From Leuctra nigra (Eukaryota; Arthropoda; Insecta; Plecoptera; Leuctridae): a stretch of DNA of 64,000 nucleotides. Under the pieces are notes generated by a model. That model saw only the letters and a list, made by a program, of their open reading frames with translations. It did not search any database and was not told the origin of the DNA. Shown here piece after piece: positions 11,745-23,810 of the stretch; the first letter of the stretch is position 1, and every line of letters starts with the position of its first letter. The translations under genes and the position numbers were made by a program. The stretch spans positions 25,470,954 to 25,534,953 of the forward strand of contig OW203764.1 in the NCBI GenBank assembly GCA_934045905.1. Reading direction: 5' to 3'.

Positions 11745-12118
11745 AGTTAATTTTTTTATTTTTATTTTTTATAAGTAGTGTTACTGTTCTGCAGCGAGGC
11801 TAATGGCGACGGGTGAATGATTATGATGATGATTGGGAGATGATGGTGAAGAGTATGTATAAGGATGGAAAGTGGGAAGGAGGCGGTCGTGGCCTATTAG
11901 TTGGTCACCCTCCCAACACTATGCCTGTCGACTGAGGGAATACCACGAATAAACTCCAGTCAGGCGAAGGACGGCCGCGGGAATCGAACCCCGGATCTCC
12001 GGAATACAAGTTCAGAGCGTTACCTCTGGAAATATCCGACTGAATGAAGCTCTCCTCTTCTCTCACTTGCCGGGCGAGAGCTCTACCAACTGAGCTACCA
12101 GGCAGGACGGACGGACAC
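11745..12118 (-). mobile_element. tRNA-derived SINE with a chimeric two-tRNA head
   Basis: Read on the minus strand it opens with 'tgtccgtccgtcc', then a first tRNA half with A-box 'tagctcagttggtagagc' (12081-12099). Next comes a second tRNA-like block with its own D-arm-like 'agaggtaacgctct' (about 12011-12030) and a B-box 'ggttcgattcc' (11980-11990). The body contains 'ctcgctgcagaacagt' and ends in an A/T-rich tail at about 11745-11770. The spacing between the first A-box and the B-box is about 100 bp, far more than in a tRNA, so this is a composite SINE promoter and not a gene. Confidence 0.75.
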
Positions 12119-13814
12119 AGCATCACTATTCGGTACTCTTCTTGAAGGATAAACATCTTCTTTGGTGCTACTGTTTACATTCAAATATTTCTATTTGATA
12201 AGCCTAAATAAAAATGGAAGTCCTTCTTCACCACACTTAAGTTGAGTGAGAGCACGCACTTGTGCCCATGATGCACTTCCTTGGAGATAGTTTGGTTCGT
12301 TCGTACTCTCTGCAACAAAAATAACAAGTGAAAATGTACCATTATCTATTATTATCAATGTCATTTTGTCTGCAACTACACTTAACAAGTAAGAACTTGC
12401 AGCCCAGAGGCCAATGGTTCGATCTCGCAACTGTTTTTCCTGGCTGAAATTTCCCGTCTTTTCCGTTCCCTTAGGCCACGACAGCCTCATTTTCACCATC
12501 CTTACATTCTACTTTATCATCTCCCACATCTTCTTGTCATTCATCACCATTGGCTTCGTTGCAAATAAATCCCTTATACGAGTACAACACTCATGGACAT
12601 AATGTAGTTACTTCATGAAATACACGTGTGAAAACTGAATGATTTTATCGAGTGACTAACACACTCGTGACCAGTAGCAATTGTGATATCACGGCGATTG
12701 AAATCATAGAGAAGGTGACAATTTATATACATTACCCCTGGCATGAGTCATCTTAGAGATCTGATAGCTCAATTATTGGCAGGTAATTCATGTCATTAGA
12801 GATGGAGACGTAAGTCAATAGGCCGATGCGATCATCGTTCAAGGTTAAATAACAGCAGGAATCATCGGATGATTTAGACTCAGGTCATATCTTAGTTTGG
12901 AATGATTTTTGAATACATTATGTGGTGAGTGTTGTGAGTATTATAGTGAGTGAGTTATTTTGAGGAGCTATGGAACTGTAATATGAATTGCATTCTACTT
13001 TTTTACATTATTGTTCAACAAAGTATTCTGTCCAGGAAGTATAACAAAATTCAGAGCGTGTACGAAAAATATATTCTTGAAATTTTGGGTTTGGCTTGAG
13101 ACAAAGACGCGGTGAGATTTTTTGTCAAAGTCATTATGCAAAATCCACAGCGTTTCAACAATTAAATATTTTTTTATGATATTAGTATATTTTTAAAAAT
13201 GCTGTCTCCGGTATGTCTTAATATCTGTTACCTATTTACATTTCATTTAAGTATTATATTTTTATTTTTATTTACTCGTGTCCATGTTAGACAGTTCCTC
13301 TAATCAAGCTAACATTTGGCATTCTTTCATATAATAATCAATACTTTAAATTAAAATTTCATTATACACTTTTTATACCGTTTTAGTATACCTTTTTTTA
13401 TAAGTGCACATGAATTCTCTAGGTAGAATATCTTGCCATTCATTTCATGACAAATTATAGGAAAAGGACTTATACTAATAATACAAGAACCAACAAACAT
13501 TTCGTCTTGTAATATAATATTCAATTTCATCTCCTCTTAAAATATTTTAATTCCCAATGATTTATTCAGGTGAATGTGTCACGTCTCGCGCCTTAACCTT
13601 TTACTTCCACATTTTACCTTCGAGATTACGTCATATATTGCAGGGGGTCTTGGAAATCAAAAAGAACAGATAGAGGTCCTTAAATCTTACGCCAAATAAT
13701 TTCAATCACCTTCAAAGAGAGTTTATGTAGTCTCGCGTCACCACAAGTATGATGTCAGAGGATTTATGAATGAAATACATTATTAATTATGGATATATTA
13801 TTGATGATTTATTA
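12119..13814. other. Spacer; 102-codon minus frame not supported
   Basis: A minus-strand open frame at 12191-12499 overlaps a tRNA-like 'ggttcgatctc' on the other strand and is probably chance or old SINE sequence. No other feature was found. Confidence 0.4.
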
Positions 13815-13819
13815 CTGCA

Positions 13820-14270
13820 AAAACGCCTACAATGACGCGTTGATAAGTAAGCCTTGCAATTTTGTATGGTGTATGCAATATTGAAATGAGGATGATCTGT
13901 AAACGCTGTACATCATCATATTAATAAAGATAAAATAAAAATAATTTTGATAAAGATCAAAGTACAACAACTTTGAAAAAAAACGGTTGAAATGACAAAA
14001 ACTCGTTAAATTCGCTACGAATTTTGATCAAAATTCAAAATTCTAATATTATTCCTCAATAACATCGCAAAAGTAAATTTCCATTTTCACAGGAAAAGAA
14101 GTACGTGACTAGTGTTTCCTGTATCGATGTAATTATGTGTCAAATTTCAGCTCGATCAGAAAAAGAGTTGGATCTGTTCAGGAGCACATTGAACAAAAAC
14201 GGGATGAGTCCAAAAAGAGTCAAAGTGGATGAAAATGGATCATGGAGGAATTATTTAGATACCTAAGATG
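13820..14270 (+). repeat. Divergent copy of the GTTGATGAGCG family
   Basis: It opens with 'acgcgttgataagtaagc', a decayed form of the family 5' end, and near its 3' part has 'tgtgtcaaatttcagctcga'. The GC-rich 3' tip is missing. A further weak echo is near 14785. Confidence 0.5.
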
Positions 14271-15590
14271 TGCACTTTACTAAAGGTATGACTATCAAAT
14301 TATAGGTGAAGTGATACTTATAGACAATTAGTTGGCGCCAATATTATTAACACACGATAAACACCATGTCGTGTAAGAACGAATTGAACACGTTTGAAAG
14401 TTACAAAGAAAAGTTCCAACAACACAAGAAAGTTACAATGTTCGTAATGGAGCCGAGAGCGTTTTATTACGCGCTATGTTTGTTATTACTCCGTGATTTA
14501 TTTATTGCTTACAGTAGCTTCTAAAATAATAAAAAAAACATTACTGAACAAACCTATAAATTATAAATTGGGTTTCACTTTGTTCAGTAGCCATGCATCG
14601 CTCATCTAACGTATCCATCCTCCTAACATAAGCGCTCCTATTCCATCGTCATGTAATGTAGGACCAAAATTATACACTTTTTGGCGATATTTTCTAAATT
14701 TCAATATTTTCGGGGTAAAAGCCATAGCATTCCTTGTTATTTTTTAAATTACTGATAATGATTCTGGAATTGATGTGTAAGTATGTGTGCCAAATCAAAT
14801 TTCATATTGATCCGCGAAACGGTATCAATCTGCACGGAAAACCTTTCTTTTGATCGGGTCGACAGATCATACATATTTTTATATCTATCGATGGTCCACT
14901 AAAGAAAAAAGTAATACAGTTGGTCTCAATATTACTGATAAAAATCACGAATCGCTGATAAAATTAATACATCGCTTCCTCCAGTACTGCATTGATTCTT
15001 ATTCCCAAAGATTAGGTCAAATTGTAAATTCTTGCTTAGTGTTTTAATAGTCTACTTACCTATTGCGTCAGTGAATTGAAATTTGAAGTACATTTACGTA
15101 ACATCGTCCTGCAATTATTTCAGACTCGACTGGTGCCGCACAGTCTCCTGTGAAAAAGATTTCAATTTCCATTTTACGTCATTATTCAAATTATGTTTTA
15201 TGTAAATCAAGTCTAAATTCCGAGTAACCAATTTTAAAAACCGTAACAATGCCCTGAGCGCTATTCAAGATTTTTATTATTATTTTCCCGTTCGTGTTGC
15301 GGAGAAATCTCGAGCACAGCGCAGCGTTTGACGCCTGCAGATATCCCCAGCATCCAGCGCTGTCATTGGCTGAGAGAAGATGCCTCTGCGTTGGCATCGC
15401 TCAGCACCAGCGAGAAGTCAGGAGCAATTGACTTTTATTTGACTTTTGCTGGCGGTAAATGCCATTGGGTGTATTTGTATTAATAGTCAATATACATACA
15501 TTTTATATTGTCCAACTGATTAAAATGCCCACTGTTTTGTTTTTTTGAACAACTATAGGATGGACATCCAGGATGATATGAAAAGATGTA
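14271..15590. other. Spacer with a GC-richer patch at 15290-15420
   Basis: The patch has several CpG and 'gcagcg'/'cagcgctg' words and an inverted CCAAT (attgg) near 15365. Open frames cross it on both strands, but no splice sites could be defended. The remainder is plain AT-rich sequence. Confidence 0.35.
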
Positions 15591-15789
15591 CAATATCGGC
15601 CAAACAAAAATTGAACGTTGACCAAATTTAAATGACCATAACCAATCAAAGCTTGTTATTATCATTGAAATGTGAGGTCACCTACTAGAGTGAGACAATG
15701 AGATCGCTAAGACTGACTTCTGATGGTGCGATCTTACATTTATCAGCCTATCAGATTTATTGAACGTTCAATTTTTGTTTGGCCAAGTG
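15591..15789. mobile_element. TA-flanked MITE, family 1, copy B (199 bp)
   Basis: The ends form inverted repeats around 'ggccaaacaaaaattgaacgtt', with TA at 15589-15590 and 15790-15791. It shares 'gtcacctactagagt' and 'tttggccaagtg' with copy A, but the subterminal bases differ, so it is a subfamily. Confidence 0.75.
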
Positions 15790-16004
15790 TACATCCGCGT
15801 GAATAATTGAGGGTAAACTGCTATGTTGGAGTACCTACGTTCCCGTCAATATTGTTGAATGGAGAAATTATTATTTGGTAAGTATCCAGTCCCACATGCT
15901 CGACATCTGTGTTTACCGCTGTGTTTTCGTGTGGATAATCAAGTTCTGAAAAAGGTCTTAGAACTATGCAAGCAATTTATGTGACCGCGGGTGTACTTAT
16001 GTGA

Positions 16005-16095
16005 TTGTGAAAGATATACTGGCGAAACGGGGCTCGAACCAGGGACTGTAACTTGCCGGGAGAGAGCTACCATGGTCGGACGGACGGACATTAGA
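16005..16095 (-). mobile_element. tRNA-derived SINE head with an internal deletion
   Basis: The minus strand reads 'tgtccgtccgtcc', 'tggtagctct', 'cccggcaag' and a B-box 'ggttcgagcc' (16031-16040). Compared with the copy at 12.1 kb it lacks the 'agttggtagagc' part of the A-box. The loss is bounded by the repeated word 'agctc', as expected from slippage between short direct repeats. Confidence 0.65.
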
Positions 16096-16177
16096 CACAA
16101 ACGTACTGCGTAGTGGTGTGTTGGACGATCAGACCAACAGTTACTATGTGTCCGAATTGTCAATTTCGCAGTGTATG

Positions 16178-16201
16178 TGTGTGTGGGGGGGGGGGGGGGG
16201 G
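16178..16201. repeat. (TG)n plus poly-G simple repeat
   Basis: A TG dinucleotide run grades into about 17 G residues. A further G run lies at about 16552-16562. Confidence 0.75.
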
Positions 16202-16930
16202 AGAAGATACATATCCTGGGAATGAGGTAGGAGTAAATATATTGTGGAATAAATAAATGAATGAACCTGCTACTCAAGGATTGTCTGAAACAAAGACATA
16301 TTGGCAGCTCTACATGAAAAGTGGGACAGAATGTGATAGTTACAATAGGATCACTTTGTACGTGCGAGTTCGGGGCGCACAGGGACGGAAAATGTATTAA
16401 ATTTAAATTAATTATAATTCATTCCTTGGTGCGTTTTAGGTCATCGGGTACGGAGTCAAAGTCTCAAATAAAGATATTTTTCCTCATCTATATGAGCTTT
16501 AATATTATTTTGAATTGATTGGCATACTATCTAACAATCTCAGTGATAGAGGAGGGGGGGGGGAGATAAATTATATCCCCCCTGGTAGTATTTATAAATT
16601 TTTCTTCATTTTGAGAATAGAAAATGATCATATCTCATTTTACAAAGTCCTTCTCTGTCAATGGAAATCACGAGCTTCAAGATATAAACCACAAACACGC
16701 ATCAACAGAGATTATAAATAGTATGGCATTTATATTTTTCAAGTGAATTGCATTCCGGATCCGAGTCAAACATGAGTAATTGACACTTTATTTTCCTTAG
16801 TGTCTGCATCACATCATTACGTCAAATAGCGGTTGTAATCTCGGAAACAAACGTATAATTCGTCAAATACTACGCCGACTAACCGCAGACTACCAGACGA
16901 CCAAAACAGTTGAACAACTCGACTCATCTA

Positions 16931-16948
16931 GTGGAGCGGTCGCTCCAC
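16931..16948. repeat. Terminal hairpin of the composite repeat
   Basis: GTGGAGCG-GT-CGCTCCAC is a perfect 8-bp stem with a 2-base loop. Copy 2 keeps the same stem at 60337-60354 with the loop read as AC. Conservation in both copies suggests it is part of the element end. Confidence 0.85.
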
Positions 16949-17339
16949 GCCAGCCAAGTCGTACGGCGCGCGCACACTCTCATATAAAGGCTGGAGCAAA
17001 CCCACTTTTACTGTAAGCATCAAAGTGGCATTTTCGGCCTACTGGATCTTAAAATTGGAAAATCTCACATTGTTGCGATATATCTTAATTTCGAGCTATG
17101 GCCCACCCTACAACATATACCAAATTTGGGAACAATAGGTTACGCCCTTTGCGCGCTAGAGGGCCGTGAAAACAGTGTTTTAGGGCGGTTTTCATAATAA
17201 TAATAATCTCAGTAGTAGTAGTCTCCTGGAATTCAAATCCGGTAACATGGCCACAGCCTAAACGGCTGAACCGATTGATCTCACATTTTTACCACGTGTG
17301 CACTTTTGGCGTCTGATTTAACCTTCACCCCATTAATTT

Positions 17340-18190
17340 TTCGTGCCGCCATTTTGAAACCGGAAGTGACGTCATATCTCGACAACGGCTATACCGATCG
17401 GAACGAAATTTGCGCCAAACGATTCAGACGGTAAACTATATGGATTATCAATAGCAACAGACTAAAATTTATGTTAACGAAACCGGAAATGACGTCATGA
17501 AATTTGAAATACATCGATTGGCATTTCGGCAACAAATTTGATCCGATTATTTTGTTATTTATGTAACGTATGTACTTTTGATATCTCATTTGACTTATTA
17601 TAAAACCAACCGGAAGCCGCCATTTTGAAACCGGAAGTGACATCATATGTCAATAACGGCTAAATAGATTTGAACGAAACTAGCGCTAAACAATTTAGAC
17701 GGTCAACTTTATGTATTATCATCAATAATATTTGCAGTTTCCCATACCGAAACCGGAAATGACGTCACACATTTTAAAAATATCACAAATTTACATTTTG
17801 ATACAATAAATATACTATTTGAGACAGCTTATAATAAAATGTAATCATGTTTAAATTATAATTCAAGGGGTCAGTGATTTCAGCAGCCATTTTGAAACAG
17901 GAAGTAACGTCATATCTTGAAAATTGGTTGACTGATCGGTATGAAACTACCGCCAAACGATTCGGAAGGTCATCTCTATGAAATGGGAACAGTCACACTA
18001 GAAATTTCCTATTTATAAGACCGGAAATTACATCATTCAAATTTAAAAATTATTATAATCCCCTCCTATATAATGAATACATATTCAGAAAACTTAAAAT
18101 GATACACATCATTTATAGATATACATTCTTTGTGGCAGTGCAGTAAGTTCAGCAGCCATTTTGAAAACCGAAGTGTTGCCCTTGCCATAT
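17340..18190 (+). repeat. ~269-bp tandem subrepeats carrying ETS-CRE composite motifs
   Basis: CCGGAAGTGACGTCA or close variants begin at 17360, 17483, 17631, 17753, 17898 and 18021. Spacing alternates between about 123 and 146 bp, giving a full period of 267-271 bp. The GT-type motif is followed by 'catat' and then 'gccaaacga'-type sequence; the AT-type motif is usually preceded by 'gaaa'. Later units are more decayed. The motif joins a consensus ETS site to a CRE, a pairing known from animal promoters. Binding here is inference. Confidence 0.8.
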
Positions 18191-18387
18191 ATCGGAACTC
18201 GGTTAACTGATAGGAATGAAACCTTTGCTATTCTTCATGAAAGATCATTTAAAGCAAATATATAGTACCATACGCAGATTTTCATTAGTAAACCAAATTG
18301 TCAATGGCGCCTATTTTTTATGGATTTAGTAATTGTTCAATTGACGTCACAAGTTCTAAGAATAAACTAAAAAAAAGGAGTGATATC

Positions 18388-18784
18388 CCCATAAAAAACA
18401 CTCCGTGTAAAAATACCAGCCAAGTCTCTACAACTAAAAAAAATTATGAAATCTAAAAAATTCTGCACTGAAAAGTAGTGATATCAAAAAATGGTCCAAG
18501 TCAAAACTTTATTTGAAAATCAAAAAATACTTGGCGCATCGTTTTTTTAGGGCATAATAGGTATACTACATGTATTATGTATATTTGATGTATATTTTCT
18601 ATCTGGTCTATACTTCTAAACTATGTATACACGATGCGCCAAGTATTTTTTGATTTTCAAATAAAGTTTTGACTTGGACCATTTTTGATATCACTACTTT
18701 TCAGTGCAGAATTTTTTAGATTTCATAATTTTTTTTAGTTGTAGAGACTTGGCTGGTATTTTTACACGGAGTGTTTTTTATGGG
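18388..18784. repeat. 397-bp palindrome ending the composite repeat
   Basis: Arms of about 153 bp (18388-18541 and 18632-18784) are nearly perfect inverses around a 90-bp AT-rich loop. They contain 'cactccgtgtaaaaatacc' and 'tacttggcgcatcg'. The word CCAGCCAAGTC occurs both in the arm and near the element's other end (about 16950). Confidence 0.85.
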
Positions 18785-21700
18785 TTTTTTTTACTCCAAA
18801 CCAGAAAAAATAACTCTGATATACTATTTGTTATGTTGCATGTAAATTAATACAAAATTATGCGAGGGAGCTAAAAAGTTAATCTAAGTTACAAGGGATC
18901 AAGGTGCATTACGCTTTCTTGATAATACAAATTTTACAAATATTCAAAATAAACTTAATGTGAATTATTGAAATTCTTGACCGTTGTGGCCGAAAATTGT
19001 CAAGATTCTTGATTTGTGAATTGATTATTCTGTATAAAAATCATATAAATACACAACTCATACTGACGATGAAAAACACAAAAATCTCAAATAATAAAAG
19101 GCGTGTGCATCTACTTTATGCATAACTGATAAATCTGACTTGGTAACATCTACACTATTTACTTGGCAGATATAGAAGAAGATTAGTTGAACCCTCCATG
19201 TCTAATAATGCTTCCAAAACCCTAATAATTATATACTTTATATCCCAAGCTAACTCTATAATTAATAATTATACGTAATCAACAACAAAAATCAGTAGCG
19301 ATTTATGAGTAGGCAAATAATCAATCATATTATTACACTGAGAAATTATTAGTGTTTACTTATAGTTTAAGTTTACCTTCGTGTGATGCATTATGTTGGT
19401 CAGTTGATGACCTTTAGCCTCTCCTCACGAAGAAGATGCCCTTCAAATCTTAGCGTAATCCACATCCTTCGTTCCAGGATTTATATTTTAATTGAATTTA
19501 CTCATAATTGATGCACGCTGCAGATTTTCTGTGTAATAACACTTGCGAAATTCTCACATGAAATGTTTCACTTCATATTTGCGATGGAAGACTTTGAAAG
19601 GATGTGAGATTGTGATCGCACATTTTGATAGCGAATATCAAAATGTGGACGAAGAGTTTGTTATAAACTTATACTTGCTTATACTCTATCTAAGATCAAT
19701 TTAAATATTGTCTGGGCAGCTCTAGCTTATTTTTAAAATGTTCATGGAAATCAAATAGTGTTTCTTTGCATTTGATAGAATTTTTTGGACATAGAAACTT
19801 CTGTTTGCGAACGATACTCATCAATAGATAAATCAATATTTAAATACAGATTTATCACGCTTGATTTGAAGTTTAAATTGGTTGTTTTTTAGTAGGATGC
19901 AATTCAAGGTACTAGAAGGCTGTTCAAACATTCGCCACATCAAAAGTGTAACTTACATGATTGCTAACTTATTTCTCGTAGTGCCAAATCTTGAACTTTA
20001 AAATCACCTGTTTTAAATAAGCGACTTCAATCACTGAACAAGATACAGTTGGGCTCAAAGCTACTTCGATTCCTTCGTTCATTATTCAGTTTCCAAAAAA
20101 ATGCAGTTTGTAAAAAATTACAAACACACATAATGCACATTAAATGATCGTTTAATTAATAATTATTTGCTTTCTTGTACCTAGCAGGTAGATAATCTTT
20201 CGGAATTGATTATAGCTTTCACACCTGGCTGCCTATAGCCACTAACCAATCAGCATCGTGTGTACAATTATGACGGAGACGGCATATGCAAGCGGCCACT
20301 CTTACGTGTTGGAAAACATTGCCAAACCAATAATTATATCCCATGTGAGCAGTTAGCACAGCATCATGCAGCTTGCCCATCCGATGCTGTATCATCATTT
20401 GATTAGATTTTAAAATTAATTGTCGATAGTTTGATTAAGAAAATATAGCGTTCAAGAATGAAAGGTTATCATTTGTTGTTCTTTAAGCTAAAATTATAAT
20501 CATAATTTAATTGCCTTTAATTATATTGTTTTCGTTTGGCCTTTGACATTAATGCAATAACGACTTCATAATACTAATCCTCTGAGCTTCTTTAGATTTT
20601 CGTTCAGGTCTCCAGTATTCTTTCTGCTTTTTAATTTTATTAGATGTTTGTCAATTTTACTAACCTTGCTCGAAGTGAAAATCCTCTATTATAACGGCTT
20701 CAGAATAACTATTTTACCCTGTAATTATAATTATCAAGCAACTAATGATCTGTGTTGAAATTCTAAGGTGTTACGGGATTTAAGCAGTGAAAAATGATAG
20801 ATCCAATAATATTTGAAAAATACAAAAATGAAATTATTTATTTTTCAGGTGAAAGTTAAAAATAAAAATTATACCTACTACTCTACATTTCTACTGATTT
20901 ATAAAAATAAATAATAAGAAAAATGCAACAGAAAACATAATACAAGAAGAAAAATAAAACATTGATCAGTTTTAAAAAATTAAGTTTTTATAACCCCTCG
21001 GTTGAATTCACGTTGTCTATTGCAAACCAGATGATTTCATTTACGTTTTAAACTGACTGTTTTTAAATTATCTCATTTAATTTGATTGTTTACTGACATT
21101 CCACTTGTCAATAACGCAATATTCTCCACGCAATGCTCCCTCAGGGGATGATTACTGCACTCCCACGCACACCAATTACAAGCCTAATACTACATAACAT
21201 TTATTGTCATTATCTTCACGAATATTTAACGAGCAATTATGTAACTCAATTCTAACCTCATAAGGAAAATTATTTTTGTACCCTCAAGGTTCTTATTGCC
21301 TGCTTATAATCGTGATATAATTATAAGATCATCGTTACGTCCATCAGAATTATACGTTGGAATATTATTTTCATTTTAGTCTACAACCTCTCTTATGATT
21401 TTTCTCATATTTCCCAGTTTCAACTTACACATGCTCTGACTTTTATCACTAACTTTTTTTACACTATTCCTACTCATAGGTGACTTTGCCAAAGCTCCTC
21501 AAGAAAACTCCGTGATATAAGATAATATATCCATAAGATAAGACTCCATAAGATAATATTCAAATTTAAGAATTGCAAATAAAAGCGAAGAGAATTTTGT
21601 AGGAATAGTTATGCAATTCGGCAAAAAAGAACTTTCTGTCCTGAGCTCAGAACTGATGATACCATAGAATAAAGAATCTGTCACGATACCCAATTGACAA

Positions 21701-21850
21701 TTTTACATCGTGGCAGTTTGAACTTTATAAAAAAAATCTAATAATAAAGCTTCAGAATCATGAACTATTTAACAAATGTAAAAAGTATTGAAATGACTCA
21801 TATGGTTCATCTAAATTTCTATTTTATACAGATAATGCACCTATAATGCA
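18785..21850. other. AT-rich spacer, no gene seen
   Basis: Only a small perfect hairpin (19619-19647) was noted. Direct 'ataagata' words near 21520-21560 are weak low-complexity repeats. Confidence 0.5.
19619..19647. repeat. 12-bp perfect hairpin
   Basis: CACATTTTGATA is inverted exactly after the loop GCGAA. No poly-T or gene context marks it as a terminator. Confidence 0.6.
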
Positions 21851-22050
21851 CAATGGCACATCAAAAAACGGTATTTCAACGAAACGGATTGGCTGCTGGT
21901 CCTTGATAATCAATCTTTGTTAATATCAATGAAATCAGAGCTCACCTACTAGAGTTAGATGACGGGTTAGTATAGATCATCGGGTGATGGCATCAAATCT
22001 TTTTCAGCCAAACTCTTTCTTTCAAATACCGATTTTAGTTCGGCTAAGTG
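21851..22050. mobile_element. TA-type MITE, family 1, copy C (200 bp, degraded)
   Basis: Its interior closely follows copy A ('gagctcacctactagagtta', 'gatgacgggtt', 'atcgggtgatgg'). The inverted ends are decayed (right end 'cggctaagtg') and the TA duplication is no longer visible. Confidence 0.7.
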
Positions 22051-22081
22051 AACGAAAGTGACCAACAAAAATACTAAGTAT

Positions 22082-22400
22082 AGGAAAACGCTGCGTGTAA
22101 CGCGTTGATGAGCGAGCACCGATACGCGCAACATTGCCAGCCAACACGATACACTCAATTAATTTTTTTTTTAAATTTGTACCAATTAAAGGAATTCAAC
22201 CAAAATTGTTAATCAGTCCTTGATATTACTTATTATCAATGAAATCTGAGCCGCAACTGCTGATTGGTCTTCACATGTGTGCAAAATTTCAGCTCGATCG
22301 GAGAAACGGTGTGACCATCTTAAGGCATCCTCAGTAACAGAAAAGAAGACAAAAAGATACCTGTGCCAAAAGGGAGAAAAGGACACACCCGGTCAATTAA
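22082..22400 (+). repeat. Short copy of the GTTGATGAGCG family
   Basis: It begins 'aggaaaacgctg' and 'acgcgttgatgagcgagc', retains 'tgtgcaaaatttcagctcga' near 22275, and ends with 'cctgtgccaaaaggga'. Most of the middle is missing compared with the 38 kb copy. It starts 31 bp after a MITE, which shows repeats clustering in the same spacer. Confidence 0.7.
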
Positions 22401-22507
22401 TTAATTCAATACTGTTAGTTATGAAACTCAGACGTAAAAGGACGGAAGTCCATTTTCTCGATTTTGAGTTGGACATTTTTGTAATAATTTAGTCCAAGCT
22501 TTATCAA

Positions 22508-22545
22508 TTGCCGTCGCCATTAGCCTCGCTGCAGAACAGTGCGAC
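22508..22545 (+). mobile_element. SINE body fragment
   Basis: 'gtcgccattagcctcgctgc' followed by 'agaacagt' matches, in opposite orientation, the 3' body of the SINE at 11.8 kb. The tRNA head is absent. Confidence 0.7.
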
Positions 22546-22557
22546 GAAAAAAATCAA

Positions 22558-22700
22558 TTGCCATTATTTGACTGAAGAAGTACATTCTCTTATACAATGA
22601 CTCATGTGGCCATTGCAAATATGATTGGGTGAACCCAGAAATACTGGATGAGTTCACCTCAAGAATCATTGAATTTCACTTTCGCCCTTCTACTTCTGAG
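22558..22700 (+). repeat. Dispersed repeat shared with 33.0-33.16 kb
   Basis: Shared landmarks are 'tgaagaagta', 'attctct.acacaatg.ctca', 'tcacctcaagaat' and 'ctttcgcccttctac.tctga'. The left inverted end present in the 33 kb copy is missing here. Confidence 0.6.
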
Positions 22701-23810
22701 GTACGGATTAACTAAAATACTTCCTTCAAACCGGCTTTTTCAGGTCACTGCATATATAAAACCTACTTCATTATTTTATACAATTCCGGAAGGTTGAAAT
22801 ATAAAAATATGACCTTAAATTATTGTCAGTTTGACACGTAGGAAAAATTACTTTCATAAAGATACAAAGACAAGTTTTTCAGGACAAACTCAGCCCTATT
22901 GTTGTCACCTCGTATTCCACTAAATGCAGTTTTCTATTCCATTGTCGCATCTATTTTATTATCGTCTCTGCAATTTAGTCACGGCTCTTCAGTGAAGACA
23001 TGCACGTTGCACTATGTGCATGTCAGGTTGCATCTACCTAGCATTATGCATCAAGCGTGAAAGAAACGATGGATCTTTATATGACCTTCATCAATGGGTT
23101 TCTCTTTTTTATATTATTTATTTTTTATTTACTGAAAGGTACTTGTTGTGTAGCAATGAATAGTTTTAGTAGCGTGGAAAATTAACTTTATGTGCGACTA
23201 TAATTTTAAGGATTTTGGCGAAGATTTCCTGGATATTGATTGGTTATTAAAATAGACTTTTCACTTCATATTATAGATGAACATGTATCTTATTTTTATG
23301 TATTCGTTTAAATAATGCACCTGCACTTCATTCTTATTGATTTCTTCCTTTTAATAATCATAATATGCAAAGTTCAGTTTTGTCTGTCTCAAAAATGTAA
23401 TGAGAAGAAAATCCGAGTGATTTTAGTGTTGTGTTAAAACAATCTATATAAGGAAAGTAAATTTCGATTTATTAGATTCAGAATCATTTCATATCACAAG
23501 ATTTCGGGTATCTGATAACATTTTGTACTTCGACGTGATTTTCTATTCAGTCACTAAAAAGTGAATATTTTGTAACTACAAGGAATCATTGAGCATGAAG
23601 ACATGTGCTTCGCATGCCAAGTTAGTTTTCCAGTAATAGTTGTAAAGATGTACCCAATTCAATAGCACTGTCAAGTCGTGCTAAAATAATACCTCACACC
23701 ATTAATTTGTATTTAAATTCTCCGTCACGTAAAACACTTGCAATATAATCAACCGCTTCGTTAACTTCATTGTTAAAGACATTCCATTCTTACACGGACA
23801 CTATCGCAAG
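22701..23810. other. AT-rich spacer, nothing recognised
   Basis: No coding or repeat signal could be supported. Confidence 0.5.

Larger units (their letters stand above)
16924..18784 (+). mobile_element. Composite repeat with terminal hairpin, ETS-CRE array and terminal palindrome, copy 1
   Basis: Copy 2 at 59057-60361 lies in opposite orientation and matches in order: start TCATCTAG, hairpin, 'ccagccaagtcgtac'-type block, 'ggcattttcggcctactgga' block, a series of 'ccggaagtgacgtca' units, an 'aagaataaact' block and a palindromic end. Both copies end ATGGGT, so the borders are defined by loss of similarity. No terminal inverted repeat, target duplication or coding region was found. The TC start and subterminal hairpin recall Helitron-like elements, but no CTRR end is present, so classification is open. 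Confidence 0.7.

Noticed and set aside
12060..12118. Possible true tRNA gene on the minus strand
   Set aside because: The A-box half is good but no acceptor stem or anticodon arm follows, and the same head recurs with different bodies, so it is a SINE.
12191..12499. 102-codon minus-strand frame
   Set aside because: It overlaps tRNA-like sequence on the other strand, and codon quality varies along its length.
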